From Larimichthys crocea (Eukaryota > Chordata > Actinopteri > Sciaenidae), in assembly GCF_000972845.2 (NCBI RefSeq), contig NC_040012.1, positions 8,650,097 to 8,714,096 on the forward strand: 64,000 bases of DNA, written 5' to 3'. The position numbers were made by a program, and so were the translations under genes. Below are positions 1 through 12,714 of this stretch, in pieces. Each line of letters opens with the position of its first letter. The stretch's first letter is position 1. The notes under the pieces are model-generated. The model was not told where the DNA came from and searched no databases. It saw only the letters and a program-made list of their open reading frames with translations.

Positions 1-1544
1 GGCATTTAAAGGGTTAACATCCTCAAGATGGTTGAATGTAGCTTTGCTTCTGACTATTCTTTCTCTAACCTGTCTCCTGCGAGTTCCCCCAAATCTACGA
101 AAGTGTGCTGAAAGATTGATGGAGTTCCCCTTTAATTTTCTATCCTGATTCTTTCTTCACTGTAGCATGAAAACCACGAATGTGAGCATTATTATTTTAA
201 ACTTGTGTTCATTAATAAGGAAGTTACATAAAAAAACCATCATGCTCACCGAATCTCACAGAACCTTCTGAACTCAGCACATCTCTGCCGCTTCACTGAT
301 GTTTCAAATATCTCATGAGACACCAGATTTGAGATGACAGCTCAGCTCGGGCTCTATTCATATAACATGAACACACTTCACCAGGTTTCTTACATTCAGA
401 TGCTGCACATCTGCCTCGTTCAGAAAGGATTTTAAATCATATAACAGGGTTTTAGGATTTCTTTAATCCCCAAAGAGAATAGAAGACACAGAGAATCCAC
501 ATTGGTAAAAAATAAGAACATTCACAATATATCTAAGTTTAACTAATATGTAGACAGCTAATGACAGAATAATACACACACTACTTTTTTTTCTGTTGTT
601 GTTTTGAACAAAAATGTACATTTCAATAACCTGCAATAATCCATGCAGCATTTGGATGTTATTTCACCACAATTAAAATGTGTGTTAGCCGTGTTAGAAA
701 AACAAAAAAACTCATTATAACAACCTCAGTGTTATATTACATTCTATGTAACTTAACATACACCCAAAGTTATGCGTTTCACAAGGACACTTGACCTGAA
801 AATGAAAAAGGAAAGTGCTTTACAACACAGAAATAAAAGCAAGACATGCACACAGGGAAAAAAAAGGAAGAAATAAAATTCAATGTAATAAAAGCACTTG
901 AGGCATTTGGGAAAATGGCAACAAGTACAACAGTCGAGAGGGACAGAATAAAATGCTACGTAGTGATCTACTGAGGTTTTTAAGGTGAAGTCAGACAGAC
1001 AATCAAAAGTTCTTTAAAATCTGAACGCTCAGCTCTAAAACAGAATTACAGTAATTACCTCGACTGATCACAGGAGGAAAAAAGAGAAAAATGAGAGCAT
1101 TTTAAGCAGAATAATGAAATTCACATCTTTGTTCCACAGACCTCGAGACAATTTAATCAGTTATCTTTTTTTTAAAAAAAAGCTCTGTTTTAAGGGAAAT
1201 GACCTTCAAATAGCTTTGTAACTTTGAGTTATACTTTCCACCGCAGAGCAGCTGAGGACAAGACGCTGGACAATGTGTTTTTCGTGTGTGTGTGCGTGTG
1301 TCATTTGCATATATACAGCAAGGTACAAAGATGCACAAAGTAGAGTTTGTTTCAGGTTTGAGGATGGATGAAATCTTTTCCAATTCGCTGCTCAGAACAT
1401 TTAATTAAACCATTTTTTAAATCATCCGTTCAAGCTCTGGATGAAAACAAAAGAACCAGGATGTGAAATGAACAAAATATTGAGGCAAAAAATGTCATTA
1501 AAAGAAAAGGTCAACATGGAAATGCACTTAATTATCTCTCTCAT

Positions 1545-1615
1545 AGCTGTACAGTAAATATGGAGCTACAGCTTAGCACAAAGACTGGAAACAAGTTGAA
1601 GTGAGCTGTTCCAGT
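1545..1615 (-). repeat. Fragment of interspersed repeat family W
   Basis: The segment GGAGCTACAGCTTAGCACAA followed by AGACTGGAAACA reads in the opposite direction to the part of the 2.5-kb copy with CCAGTCTTTGTGCTAAGCT. It is a familiar teleost interspersed repeat without coding sequence. Ends are approximate. Confidence 0.45.
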
Positions 1616-1802
1616 AACATTTGTAACTACAAAGTAAGGATCAAGCCTTTGTCACCAGTATGCTGAGATTTGCTTCATTTGTCACACAGTCATTTTTTTT
1701 TTCTTTACATTTAATGTATACCATTTCCCATCAGTATAACATATATGCAATGTGTCATGGCTCGACAGAAAAAGTCCATTAGACCAAGCGGTAACCCTCC
1801 CT

Positions 1803-2110
1803 GGCTGTGAAGTAAAACCAATGTAGAAGTGCCTCAAACGTCTACTTGAGGCTGGCTACAGAACAAGTCAGTCTCCATAAGTCCCCATGTTCAAATGTCC
1901 AACTTCACAGCAGAAATAAACATGCCTGGTACAAAAAACTGTTTTGGTCTCTATAGCTAATTTCCACATTCTGTACTGTACTGAGGGTGAATTTCAGCAG
2001 GTGCGGTGGCAGATGCAGGACTGCCAACATGGTGACGGCCAGGGCCACTACAATTCAGAAACCTGTGGGTGACGTCACGGATACGACATCCATGATTAAT
2101 ACTGTCTATG
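1803..2110 (+). repeat. Interspersed repeat family X, partial copy
   Basis: Shares long near-identical blocks with 61290-61758: GGCTGTGAAGT.AA.CCAA at one end, CTCAAACG.C.ACTTGAGG, AGTCTCCATAAGTCCCCATG, CAGCAGAAATAAACATG, and at the far end AACCTGTGGGTGACGTCACG then GGATACGACATCCATG. The middle part found at 61.5 kb is missing. Strand '+' means the same orientation as the 61.3-kb copy. No ORF; probably a non-autonomous mobile element. Confidence 0.7.
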
Positions 2111-2491
2111 ATTCAGACGTGTCTGTGGAAAACAGGAGGACCGACAGTTTTTAGAGTTCAACTTAAAAGCTGGAAAAATAAGTACCTGTGGTGCTGCATT
2201 TTTCTGCACTCACAAAGCGCTGTTTATATTTAATGATTTCTAAAAGCAGCTGCTGTAGTGGAACGTGCTTCAATTCTTCAGATCGACAGATGAAAGACAT
2301 TCAGGATGAAAGGTGAGTTACAGAGGATAATAATATGATGGCATGTCAAACTCTTTCCTGCCCAGGAACAGTAACTTCCTGGAGTCTCAGCTGGTTGCCT
2401 GGCAACAGCTCAAAGCCAATGAGTAGTCTGGCACATTTCTTTTTTTTTTTTTTTTACACTTTACTTTTTGTACACATTAAGCAGAGGATAT

Positions 2492-2705
2492 GTTAATTAG
2501 TGCGCATTAGAGGTGCATGGAGGTGGATTTTGTTACCCTGGCTCAGAGGCAGGCGAGCTGTTTTCCTTCTGTTTTCCAGTCTTTGTGCTAAGCTAAGTGC
2601 ATCACATTTACAGACAGATATGAGAGTGATATCATCTAATATTTCATCTAACAATTGGCAAAAAAAAGAAAAAAAAAAAGTATCCCTTAAAATAAAAAAA
2701 TATCA
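2492..2705 (+). repeat. Interspersed repeat family W, partial copy
   Basis: Begins GTTAATTAGT, then GAGGTGCATGGAGGTGGATT, TTGTTACC and CCAGTCTTTGTGCTAAGCTA, ending in an A-rich stretch. The first part matches one arm of the copy at 17794-17842. The layout is that of a common teleost dispersed repeat; no protein is encoded. Confidence is limited by recall-based identification. Confidence 0.55.
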
Positions 2706-3464
2706 AATATTGTCTCTCCCATGCTGCTTGCACTTTTATTCATAGTGTGAGCCATAGATGATTCACTGGAGCCTATTCTTCATAATGTACTGTACAATAC
2801 GTCCACGGGTGTTCAGGCTGAGAACAATGGAGTGTTTGTTGGTCAGAAAATAACGTAGAGCCTGAAGCAGCAGAAACACACGACCTGCAGCAGTAAAAAA
2901 AACAAAAAAACAAAAAACAATGCTGCACACATAGCACTGCACCGACAACAACAAAATGACAATATTTTCAGAAAGGAGGATGAAAGATGAGCAGAAGCAA
3001 CACAGCGCTCTTCTTCTGACTGTGAGTAAACACACGTGTTTAAATAATGCACCATAACGCATCCAAAACATGTCCCCCCAGCGAAAACATCATGTCTTAT
3101 CTTGATGCGAAGTGCTTTACATTTTATGGCGGATGTACTGTACAGCAGAGGTGAAACTGATTGGTGGAGAGCTGCCAGCTGACTGCACAATCACAGGCTG
3201 TGAGTGGCAAATGTATAAAAGATGTTTTTTAGTCATGTAACATGCATGGCATACTGTATAGTTTCACGCATCAGTATCAAGGGCTACTTTCCCACAGGAA
3301 CAGTAAAAAAAAATATATATATATTTGAACTCTTCCTAGGGCCCAGATTTTATCTTCAGGCTTTCTGAGGAGAAAAAAAAATAATACTATGAGACGTTTC
3401 TGCTTTACATATATCGTGTGATGGATACTTTGATCCGCAGCTGCTCACAGTGCTGAGATGCAGC

Positions 3465-3556
3465 GTACCTCTCCAGCACGTCGTCCCAGGGGAAATCGGA
3501 GCCATGACCCTGCCTGCGTTGCGGCCGCCGCCTAGCCGCTGAGCCGCACCGGGAGG
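3465..3556 (-). repeat. GC-rich tRNA-derived SINE-like fragment
   Basis: A CpG-rich patch in AT-rich surroundings. On the minus strand it reads GTGCGGCTCAGCGGCTAG (like a tRNA A box), then about 40 nt on GGCTCCGATTTCCCC (like the B box GGTTCGAATCC), followed by TGGGACGACGTGCTGG. Spacing and order suit the head of a tRNA-derived SINE. The same strand also shows an open frame DFPWDDVLER before a GGTACG that could mimic a donor. I judged the SINE reading better because both polymerase III boxes are present. Confidence 0.4.
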
Positions 3557-5670
3557 AATTTAAAATAGGGCATTTTTACATTTTGATGATGCTCTTGTCA
3601 GCTATGTTGACTTAAAATGAGTTCTGAGTTGTAGGACAGTCTTGTTAAGTACTGCTGAGGTTGCCTTGCTCTGTCTAGAAAACAGAGAGATCAGGCTCGA
3701 TGAGCCAGAAATGTGCCCAAACATAAAGCTGACACACAAAAAGGTTTTGGTTGTTTACAGGTCAAAATAGACGCGTGAATTAACACCCTGAAAACTGGAA
3801 TAAATCTAAAAACATTCCTCTGCATATTTGCTTTTTCTGCTTTTATATTTAAGTTTCACAATCTTCCCTCCATGGCACGTTTAGGCAAAACAATCATAGC
3901 TAAATTCATTTGAAAAGGTAATCATCTCCTTTTCAACCAAAAGATGAACCAAACAACTCAAAATGAAAAACTGTGCTGCACATTTCTGTTTGTGCTTCCA
4001 TCTGAAGAACAGTAAAATTGGACTGATGATCGATCAACACATGATGTGTTTGTTTGAGATGCAATTTTTACGGTTTGTTATGTTGGGGTTTTTTTTTTTT
4101 ATAGTTGAGCGGGGAAATGGATGATTTGTTTGCTTCCTGTGCGAATGAATGTTGTACACATGTTGGAGCCGCCTGAGGCTGTTTGACTGACCAGTCGAGC
4201 ACAGGTACAAAAAGTCTACCTAAAAAATGTTTGTGTGGTGGAAAAAGGGTGAGTCATTTCAGACAGGAGAGGAGAGAAAAGCGACGGACGCACAGATGAA
4301 TGTTTATTAACAGATGATGTGTGATGATTAAGTCTTTCACTCTACAGGGAGATTTTTATGATAGAGGGGCAACGGCACCGAATAGCAGCAAGACAGATCA
4401 CCCCAGTAGTAGTGCAGACCTGGGTGGTGGCGGCTGATGACTCTGCTAAAGCTGATGGAGAATGAAATGATGAAGCTGAAGCTGAATCTGCAAAAACTGG
4501 GCAGAGATGGGGAGGTGGGTGGACGGGTACGCATTACATAAGCATGAACTTACTGAAGGCATAGAGAGACAACCGTACTTGAAGACTTGAAGCAGTAATA
4601 TGACTGGCTAACAATCATGGTGTGCCACTTTGCTATTGGACAGATATGACCAAGTGATGACACGATTGACGGCCGCGGATAAAGACGGCAAGGAAATTAT
4701 TGTGAACATGCATGAGAGTGAATGACAGGATGGAAAGAGACTACCGGTCTAGCATACAATTTGTGCTACAGCACAAAAATATGTTTCAATGTGTAGTTAG
4801 GACCTGGACTGCACTAAATTATAGTTGTTTGAATGCTGTTGAAATATTAGTTATAGGTAACTTAGACACAGAGCTGTAGACAGCCACCACCCTCAGATAA
4901 TTTGGACCCAAAACTAAAAAAGTTACTCTTCATTTTTATTATTTTGTATATTTGTTCAGTCAACTGTTCAGTTATGTTTTCTACATTTGTTGCTTTGCAA
5001 CAAGAAGATCTAAGTTTGCCAGGTCACAAAGTGCCATCCTGGGGGGGGAAACTGCTGAAACTTTGATTTCTAAATTTATTAATTGGCCCAAGAGTCTAAA
5101 AGTTGTTGTAATTGGCTGATAAAATCCTCACAACACTATACTGTGCAAACCGTTCTATGCACTTCAGAGTCCTCAATGGTAGCTACATCCAAGTCAACCA
5201 AGAACCTGCCAGTTTACATGTCTTTTGACCTGTAAATCACCAAATCAATGCCCATAAAGGAGTGTGATAGCGAACAGCACTCTGCAGTAAGAGTGAAACT
5301 GTGAAGCTCAGCTGCAGAACAGTCGTCAGGGACCTTGTGAATAAATCGCCTAAATTAGAAGTCTTTGAATCCTTCCAGTCCTCCCCTCTGGGCCACGGCT
5401 TTGACCGGGACACTAATCACATCCTCGGGGGGTGGACGGGTGGAGTCATGGTCACAGCAAGAGTGTCTCAGCCCTCCACAGCTACACAGCCAACCTCCAC
5501 ACCTCAGCACTTCACTGATGATTTTTCACTGTCCTGTAACATTCAAATGCAACCGACCAAACCACGAGACACGCACGCAACGTTCAAAGACAAATGGGAA
5601 GATGTGTTCATGCGGCGATACTGTACACAAAGAGGCACAAAGCTGGATGTAAATATGAGCAAAAGAACCT

Positions 5671-5684
5671 TCCTCTCTCTCTCC

Positions 5685-5717
<33 letters not shown>

Positions 5718-5736
5718 TACATATACATATACATAT

Positions 5737-5783
<47 letters not shown>
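5671..5783. repeat. Compound microsatellite (CT)n-(AT)n-(AC)n
   Basis: A short CT run (5671-5683), an AT run to about 5708, mixed ACATAT units to about 5740, then about 22 uninterrupted AC units to 5783. Overlapping ORFs in several frames here are translated low-complexity sequence, not genes. Confidence 0.97.
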
Positions 5784-5785
<2 letters not shown>

Positions 5786-6530
5786 GGACTGCCAAGTATA
5801 TTGCAGGCACAAAATGATAATAGAATACAATTAACTCCAAATGGTTTCACGACACACATAAATCTCTCCCATGCAGGGTCTCAAATGATTCAACTCCTTC
5901 CGTAAGGATGGAGTTTCTAATTGCACATTGCTCTCTGTGCTGTGATACTCACATTGTCAATGGCACATGTTTAAAAGAGCGTTAGGATCCTATCTCTGCA
6001 GAATAAATTATCAACCCATCCGGACATCAAGCCAACAACCAAAACATGTCTCTTCAGTCAATTTCACAGCATTAGAAAAGAAAAAACAAAACAGGCTGAC
6101 ATCTTTAAGTTGTGTGACACAACCAAGGATAAAAAATGCTGAGTCACAACTACACATCTGGTTTACCTTCCAAAGAAAACTTGTTTTCTTTTTCAAAAAG
6201 ATCTTGTTTGTCGGAGCTTCCTTTGACGGAGCAGAGTAAATTGAAACCTGCCTTCAGTACTCCGTCAGTCTGAAATGAAGGCCTGAATGATGCTTGTTAT
6301 AGATTAATTACAGCCTGACAGAAGAAGACAGACATCCAGTGGAAACAGAGTAGGCGAACTCAGACGTCCATGGCAACGTGACTTGTCTCTCTGCAGGAGT
6401 GGAGCTGTTCTTCAACTACAAAACTAAAAAAAAAGAAAATTAAATAAAGCCTCTGCAGTGTGCAGGGCCTGCAGAGGTCACTGCAAGTGGACGGATGCTT
6501 GTTTTTCTACTTTGTGTTGTTTTTTTCCTT

Positions 6531-6536
6531 TTTATT
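6531..6536 (-). terminator. Candidate poly(A) signal AATAAA, ~410 nt past the stop
   Basis: The first AATAAA hexamer on the minus strand after the stop of ST6GALNAC3 (plus strand TTTATT). The sequence after it is A-rich rather than GU-rich, so use is doubtful. Other minus-strand AATAAA hexamers lie at 5075-5080, 4935-4940, 4303-4308 and 2735-2740. The one at 4303 is followed by TGTGCGTCCGTCG and may fit better. The true 3' end cannot be chosen from sequence alone. Confidence 0.25.
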
Positions 6537-6943
6537 ACAAGTTAGTCTTCGAGACATCCTTTGCTAAACTCACAGAGCAGCGAGTGGATCGAACAGTCAG
6601 TGATGAGCGGCGAGCACTTTTCTTTTCAAATTAAAGTGAAAAAGACTTCATGTTCAAGAAGCAGGAGATGTTTCTGCTGTCCGGGTTGGTCAAACCTCGA
6701 GTGAAAGTTTGTCTGATTGAGTGGCCACTGTCAAAAAGAAACAAAAAAAAAGAAGTACAGCCATCCAGGCTGTGACAAGCAACCCAACCTTTTTTTAATA
6801 GATATGAAGTGTAAGTGTGCCAAAATGGATGCTCGCACATGTTAGGGAACACGTATTCTGTCAGTGTCGTGATTCAGCTGGTGCCCAGATGACGACGATG
6901 ATGACGATGGTGGTGTAATGTTTCCATGTTGGTTCAGCCAGGG

Positions 6944-7133
6944 TCATAACAGCTGCCAAGTTGGGTTGAAGAACTTAATGGCATGAGTTTTAGCCCACTT
7001 GGAGAACACAGACTTCTCCGTGATGAAGCGGTGCCCGCCGTAGGGGGCGCTCTCGTGGAGCAGATACTCCGCACACTCGTCCCGGCTGCCCACCTCGTAG
7101 TAGTGGTAGGGAACCTTTCTGTAACCTTCCGTC
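6944..7133 (-). CDS. st6galnac3: ST6GALNAC3 terminal coding exon: motifs III and VS, stop
   Basis: Final coding exon, 190 nt, after acceptor CTCTCCCCTTTAG; its first base completes Lys238. It encodes residues 239-300, beginning TEGYRKVPYHYYEVGSRDEC and ending PTWQLL followed by TGA (6944-6946). Sialyl motif III is HYYE at 248-251; motif VS is H272-RFIT-E277, where His is the proposed catalytic base of GT29 enzymes. The block EYLLHESAPYGGHRFITEK is close to what I recall of mammalian ST6GALNAC3. With about six residues from the missing first exon the protein would be about 306 long, against 305 in human. An ATG at 7205-7207 lies in intron 4; the reading frame from it into the exon is intron read-through and not a real start. 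Confidence 0.95.
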
Positions 7134-9964
7134 CTAAAGGGGAGAGGAAAGAGCAAAAATAGATTAATTCCCATGTGTGTTCCCCAAGCTATTTTATCTT
7201 TGACCATGTACCTTTTTTAAAGTTTCCTGCAGTGTTTTATGTATTCATCCTTAACTATTCTGTACTAGGCATCAGTATGCGACTTTCTCACTTCAGTATG
7301 TCCTGTCTCGTCTGCTAAAGTCATAGTATATTTATGTACTTGGTTTTGGCAGTGCGCCAGTTGTTGTCTATCAGTTGCAGCGTGCTAGTCAGCTCAGCGA
7401 GGTTAGTCGAGTTCATGTAGTGTCACACATATCTATATAAAGACCAGAGCTGGAGGATCCTCCCATGACATGGAGATCCACTTTATAGGAGCATTCCTGG
7501 TTAGTAATGCTATAGCAGTGGGTATCACTGTGGATGTGTGACCATACAGGATTTAAGCATGCGGTCAATGTACAATGTGCCTTTATATGTTGGTCAGCCC
7601 GATGTTCTGCTCTGGGTAAACCAGCACAAGTTGTTCAGGAATGATCAATCTGTTGTTTCTGGGCTTTTGGTGTATCTGGATAACTGGGCCAAGACTTGTT
7701 CTGTAGCAACTTCATACACAAGAAAAACATATTTCTGATTATCCCCAGAAACAGATATCTGCGTATGAATGCAGATAAGATAAAAAGCCTCATAAAAAGC
7801 TAAATTGTCAATCGTTGACCCCAAAAACAAGGTACTAGTGCCAAACCGTTTGTGTATCATTACACCCCTACTGCTTTATAATGGAGGCCTGAAATAAAGA
7901 GCGCCTGGGCTAACATCTGAAAATTATCACACACATCCAGTGGAAACAGAGGCATTATTTACTTAATGAGTGAGGTGACTGTTTAAACGTGATAACGAGA
8001 TGAGAGGCAGCGGGATCTTTTCACCTCAGCAAACCATTGATTGCATTTAATATGCAGTTATATCATCGTGTTATTGACTTTCAGCTGAATCAAATCAATC
8101 CAGCTGTGATTAAAAACAAAATCAGTTACTGAACTTTTTGTTTTACACACATGAAGAATGTGATCTCATCTCAACAATAAAATATTTTTGAACGGATATT
8201 TGAGTTATATAACAGCATTATTATTTGACTACATATGTTGTGTTATACAACGCAGACAGAATGATGCAAAAGTTGCTTCAACGACTGAAATTTTTTCTGT
8301 GTATATAAAAGTATATTGTTTTAATATAGTTTTGCTTATGAGACAAAATTTAGAGCGGATGCATTTTTGTGACAGTCTGAAACAAATTTCTGTCAGCAAG
8401 TTAAAAGCGGCCTTGGTTTTTATTGGCTCAGCTTTACAAACTATTATCTGAAATAATAAGCAAATTAAATTATTAAACTATTAAACTGAAGATTCTCCAG
8501 GACGGCATTCAGCAGTTTTAACTGATACTGCCCCGGGCTAAAATCTGCACTCAGCAGGTTTCTCTCATTTGAAAACAGGAGGCCAAATATTCAATAAACA
8601 CTTTAATTGTGTTTATTTGGAAGACATCAAGATTCATTCCTGCTCTGAGCCAAAGTCAATCTGGAGACATCCTAAAAATAAATAGAGTAATGTACAGTAG
8701 GAAAGTGAAGATATTCTGACCTGAATTTCACGATGAGTCACTCTGTTTACAGTCTCCATCGTCAAACCATTAAAAAAGAGCAAGGAATCAATAAAAGCTG
8801 CAGTAGAATAGATTAATTGTGCAATCTGCAGTCGGTTTCTAGTAAGGAGTGACAGCTTTATGAGAGGATGACTTGTGTGACAATTTCTTTGGGAGAATGA
8901 ACGCAGACAGAAGAGAAACAGCCAGCCACAGTGGCTGCCAGCCAGCTTACAGTAACACACCGCCCAATCACTGCCTCGCCTTTGTCTGTGTCACACAGTG
9001 CTGCGCAGCAGCGTTAACACATAAATTCAATCACACCTTCTCTGCAGCACCTGTTGGAGCTCCATTATCACACGACTGCTTAGGTCAATTCTGCCCAAAA
9101 GCTTCAAACATCGTCACACAAAACATCACTTCTTCCTCTTGGTGTAGCGGAGCAGTCAGCTGCCAGCAGTACTTTGTGTGACATTAAATTGTCCATTGAG
9201 AAAGTCAGTGAAACACGATATCCTCCTGTCTCACACAGGAAGGAAGGAAATAAGTGAGAGACAGGCAGAAAGAGTACTACAGCCTCATTGAATCAAAAAA
9301 TCCTGCGTGCTGGTTGAATTATCACTCCTGTCTGCTGTGTGTCTTTGGCTGTTTATATTCCAAGTCCTGCTGTGCACAGAGAGAGTGCAGAGAGGATAAA
9401 AAGGCAGGATTTTCACCGTGCATTAGGTAGAAGTGTTTGATTTGATAGAGAGTTCAGGTTGAGGGGAGACGTAAGGCGAGCTCATCAAGGCTGACATGTC
9501 TTGAGACTGAGCAGCCATGCTCGGAGCAACAGCATCTTGTTTGTCATCCCTCCTATGGCCTGACAGCGAGATAGTAATCACTCACCCAAGACTTGAGACA
9601 GAGAGAAGATGACAGGCCAATATACAAATAAAACTTTAAGCAGAGGAGGAATTGGGTGCTGCAGCCCAGCCACCTGCAGACATGGTGAGTCTGCTGCCTG
9701 CTGGGTATTCGAGGCAGGAAAACATAATGGTATTCACGGCACAGAGAACCCAATATGGATTTCAGCATAGAAATTCAGCCATTAAATCCAAACTGAGGCA
9801 CTGGAAATGAATTCCAACAGGGCAGTCCGCAGTTATGGGAGGCAGCAATTGGCCAGCGCTGCTGTGAATGTGAATCTAGTTTTCAAAGTTTTTGTAGGAA
9901 CGTGTGCATTTTTCATCCCGGTATGGGGGGGAGGGCGGAGGGGGGTTGATAGTTGGGGTCTTAC
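7134..9964 (-). other. ST6GALNAC3 intron 4
   Basis: Bounded by donor GTAAG (plus CTTAC, 9960-9964) and acceptor TTTAG at 7134-7138. I see no coding exon or clear repeat inside it; short ORFs lack recognisable domains. Confidence 0.85.
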
Positions 9965-10072
9965 TTGCAGTATGTGTCATTTATCATGCCGTAGATATGG
10001 ATCTCTTTGCACATGTCCATGGCGAGGATGAGCGTAAACCAGCCGGTGCTGAGGTAGGAGCCAGACTGGATC
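9965..10072 (-). CDS. st6galnac3: ST6GALNAC3 coding exon 4: sialyl motif S
   Basis: Small exon of 108 nt found by translating the reverse strand between acceptor TGTGTTTGCAG and donor AA|GTAAG. Joined to exon 3 the split codon is AG+G (Arg202), and joined to exon 5 it is AA+G (Lys238), so phases fit exactly. It encodes IQSGSYLSTGWFTLILAMDM and then CKEIHIYGMINDTYC (residues 203-237). This is sialyl motif S, which contacts both donor and acceptor, with the family signature SGSYLSTGWFT. Cys223 is the motif S cysteine expected to pair with one in motif L, and NDT at 233-235 is an N-glycosylation sequon. No in-frame ATG precedes it, so start-based gene calling misses it. It lies 2.8 kb from exon 5 and 35 kb from exon 3. 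Confidence 0.94.
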
Positions 10073-10635
10073 CTGCAAACACACAAAAAGACAACTCGTT
10101 TACTGTAATATTCAAATAAAAAACAATCTGTAGAGATTCCAGGACGCTGTTCATGTGACCTTTGTACTCTTTGTTCTTGTGTGCTTGTAATGCAGTTGAT
10201 CTGAGAATTGAAATTATTCTGACAGCTGTTCTTATTGTAGGTTGCTCTGGATACAAATCACAGCTTGGGATCAGAAATGGAAATTCAAATGTAAATGCTT
10301 TTACAGCGCAGTGAGACAGCCTTTAGGTTTATAACCATATGTCTGCCTTACTTTAATGCTCACATGAGTCACTTCTCTCATTTTAAAGACCCGTTTACTG
10401 ACGTGCACATCCGGCCTTTTCAATTGACAGTCTGAAGGCCAGATATGAAAATTAAAAAAACAAAAACAGAGTAGCTGAGCATACATCAATCTAACATGAT
10501 AAAAATAAACAAACTACCTAAGTAACAACTTATGTACTAGTGTATGGAAGTAGCTAACGAGTGAGCCTTCTCACTCCCTTCCCCTCTGTGTTAAGAGATG
10601 CACATGCAGTCAGACAGTAGTAGTCCATCTCCAAA

Positions 10636-10725
10636 CCATAGTCTGTTATAAAACATGGACGTAGTATCTGTGATTCCACCCACAGGACCTGTTGTGAAGC
10701 TCAGGATGTGGCGACTGCCAAACCT
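10636..10725 (-). repeat. Interspersed repeat family X, end fragment
   Basis: CATAGTCTGTTATAAAACAT then GGACGTAGTATCTGTGATTC, CACCCACAGG and TTGTGAAGCTCAG correspond, reversed, to the end of the family X copies at 1803 and 61290. Confidence 0.6.
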
Positions 10726-12339
10726 CTCACAGGGATCACAGTACACAGAGTCTGATTTCAACTTATGATCAGAGCCGTATTACCCTTATGCAGTTAAGCA
10801 TGAACCAACAGAGAGCTACAAAAAAAGCATGTTGGTATAAATGGTTGAAATAGCTACAGATATCATAGTTGATGTCTATAGTCCACAGATAAAACTGATG
10901 CAGCATAATTGCGTTCATAGCATGTTCCATCTTTTGAGGACAAATGCATAAAAAGGGTTTTTTAAAAATGGGTTTGAAAATCCTGCTCTCATCTACATTT
11001 TCTGGTTTTAAAATCAGAATTCATAATTTAAAAAGCCTGGTGTACATCAATAGTTAAACAGGTTGTAAAACACACACTTCGCTATATATGAAAAGGTTCA
11101 AAGGCAGAGAAAAGAAACTTATCGGGTTGTTGAACAGCTCACCACAACAAGCCAACAGCAGTACCCGTCATCCCCTGTGAATGATTCAGGAACCCCGTTG
11201 GGTCAATCAATAACAACATGCATAATCCTTTCATCAGCATCAGACTAGTGGTGTAAGAGTTATGACCTATCAGAGTTTGAAAAATATGAGCTTTGATCAT
11301 TTTCAGACACAGAACACACTGTTGAGATTCATCTTCACTTGAAGTTTTTTGTCGAAAACCAGACTAGTAACTTAAGAAGTGGGTCATAAAACGCAGACCT
11401 GCAGCCCCCGCAGGGCAGATGGCCCCACACTCCCAGAGGGCCCACTGCCTTTCAGCAATGCAAAATACTACAAGGAGCCTTAGACCTTGAATAAATTAAA
11501 CATAGCGCACAGCATGATACTGATAATGAGGAGGGAAAAAAAGGCGGCGTCACTGCAGTACGATACAATATCGACGTGGAGATTATGAAGTCTGTTTTAT
11601 TGAATATAACTGGACATTAAATACAGGATTTAATAAAAAAGAATGACAAATTATTTTTTATTGTCTCATTAGACATCATCACCAATACATTGAATACATT
11701 CTTTGATATTTTAAGGGACAATAAAAATGAGGGTTATCAAAAATTATAAATATGTAAAACCACAAATAAACAGGGCTATTTACCTGCTGCATATTAAAAT
11801 ACTTTTTAACGAATTCATTTATTCCTGTCTAATCATATTATCTCCTATTTTTATCTTCTCATTAGACATTAGTTACTAGAAAACTGAAGATAAACCATTT
11901 CTATGACTCATAAGAGAAATATAAAACAAGACCTAAAAGCAGAAAAAGGAAAAGATAAGAAAAACACCAGCATTTACTGGCATACATCCTAAAATAACAC
12001 CTTTCAAACAACAGATCTCAGTGCATCCTGTCCTTATGTTCAGCAGGAGTCCTGCCTATTATTGATGAATCACCTCGGACATCTGTTTCAGGATCAGCAC
12101 CTTGGACAGCGGTCAATACAAACTCTGGTTCACAGTGTTTGAAATCTGTTTCTCAATGTTTCTGTCTTGTGATTCCATAAATAAGAAGGAATATCTAATT
12201 GTTCATCACCTGATGAATGTGCCTATCAGTGCAAACAAAGAGCACATGAATCTTTTTCAGCTATGCTCAGGAAAACAAGACCTGTGCTGTGTCTCTATTC
12301 ATATACTCTGTAATTACACTTGCTATTTTGAGTGGCTTC

Positions 12340-12690
12340 ATGTTGTTGATGACATTTCTCCTACTCAGTGGTCGCCATTTTGGTTGCATAGAAGAAAGGG
12401 GGAAGAACCATCGGCATTATGGAAATGGTGGCAGAGGAAGCTGCCGAGATGAGATGAAGTTGTTGTGATGAATACCGCAATTGGCACTAATGATCCACCT
12501 GGTTGCAGTTCGGTGAAGAAGAGAAAGCAGTAAAATGTTGTGATCATTACTTCCAGTAAGTGCACAACAGCTGTACAACACTACCCTGCCCTACCCCTGA
12601 AATTAACACACTACGTCAAGGAGTACATAGTGTACAAAGAAGTGTGCTAACGGAAGGATCTGAATTTAAACACACCATGAAAGTCTACAG
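12340..12690 (+). repeat. Interspersed repeat family Z copy
   Basis: Contains ACAACACTACCCTGCC, GGAGTACATAGTGTACAAAG and AAGTGTGCTAACGGAAGGAT then CTGAATT, shared in order with 49960-50660, where a larger insert splits it. Resembles a common teleost miniature element with AGTACATAGTGTACT-type internal palindromes. The left boundary is a guess from TGGTCGCCATTTTGG. Confidence 0.45.
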
Positions 12691-12714
12691 GCATGCTAGC
12701 GGCTTAGTGAGGTT

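Larger units (their letters stand above)
1..6943. other. 3' UTR and downstream flank of ST6GALNAC3
   Basis: No coding exon could be supported in this stretch on either strand. It holds A/T runs, a GAT-type triplet patch just past the stop (6890-6915), fragments of repeat families W and X, a GC-rich SINE-like fragment and a long compound TA/CA microsatellite, each listed separately. The 3' UTR must occupy its upper end, but its length is unknown. Confidence 0.6.

Noticed and set aside
5301..5905. Overlapping ORFs on both strands with long Thr-His, Tyr-Ile or Cys-Val runs
   Set aside because: Translation of the compound TA/CA microsatellite in several frames; no domain or splice signal.
7134..7207. 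Start of a separate small protein running into the last exon
   Set aside because: This part is intron 4 up to the CTTTAG acceptor; the frame continuing into the exon is coincidental read-through.
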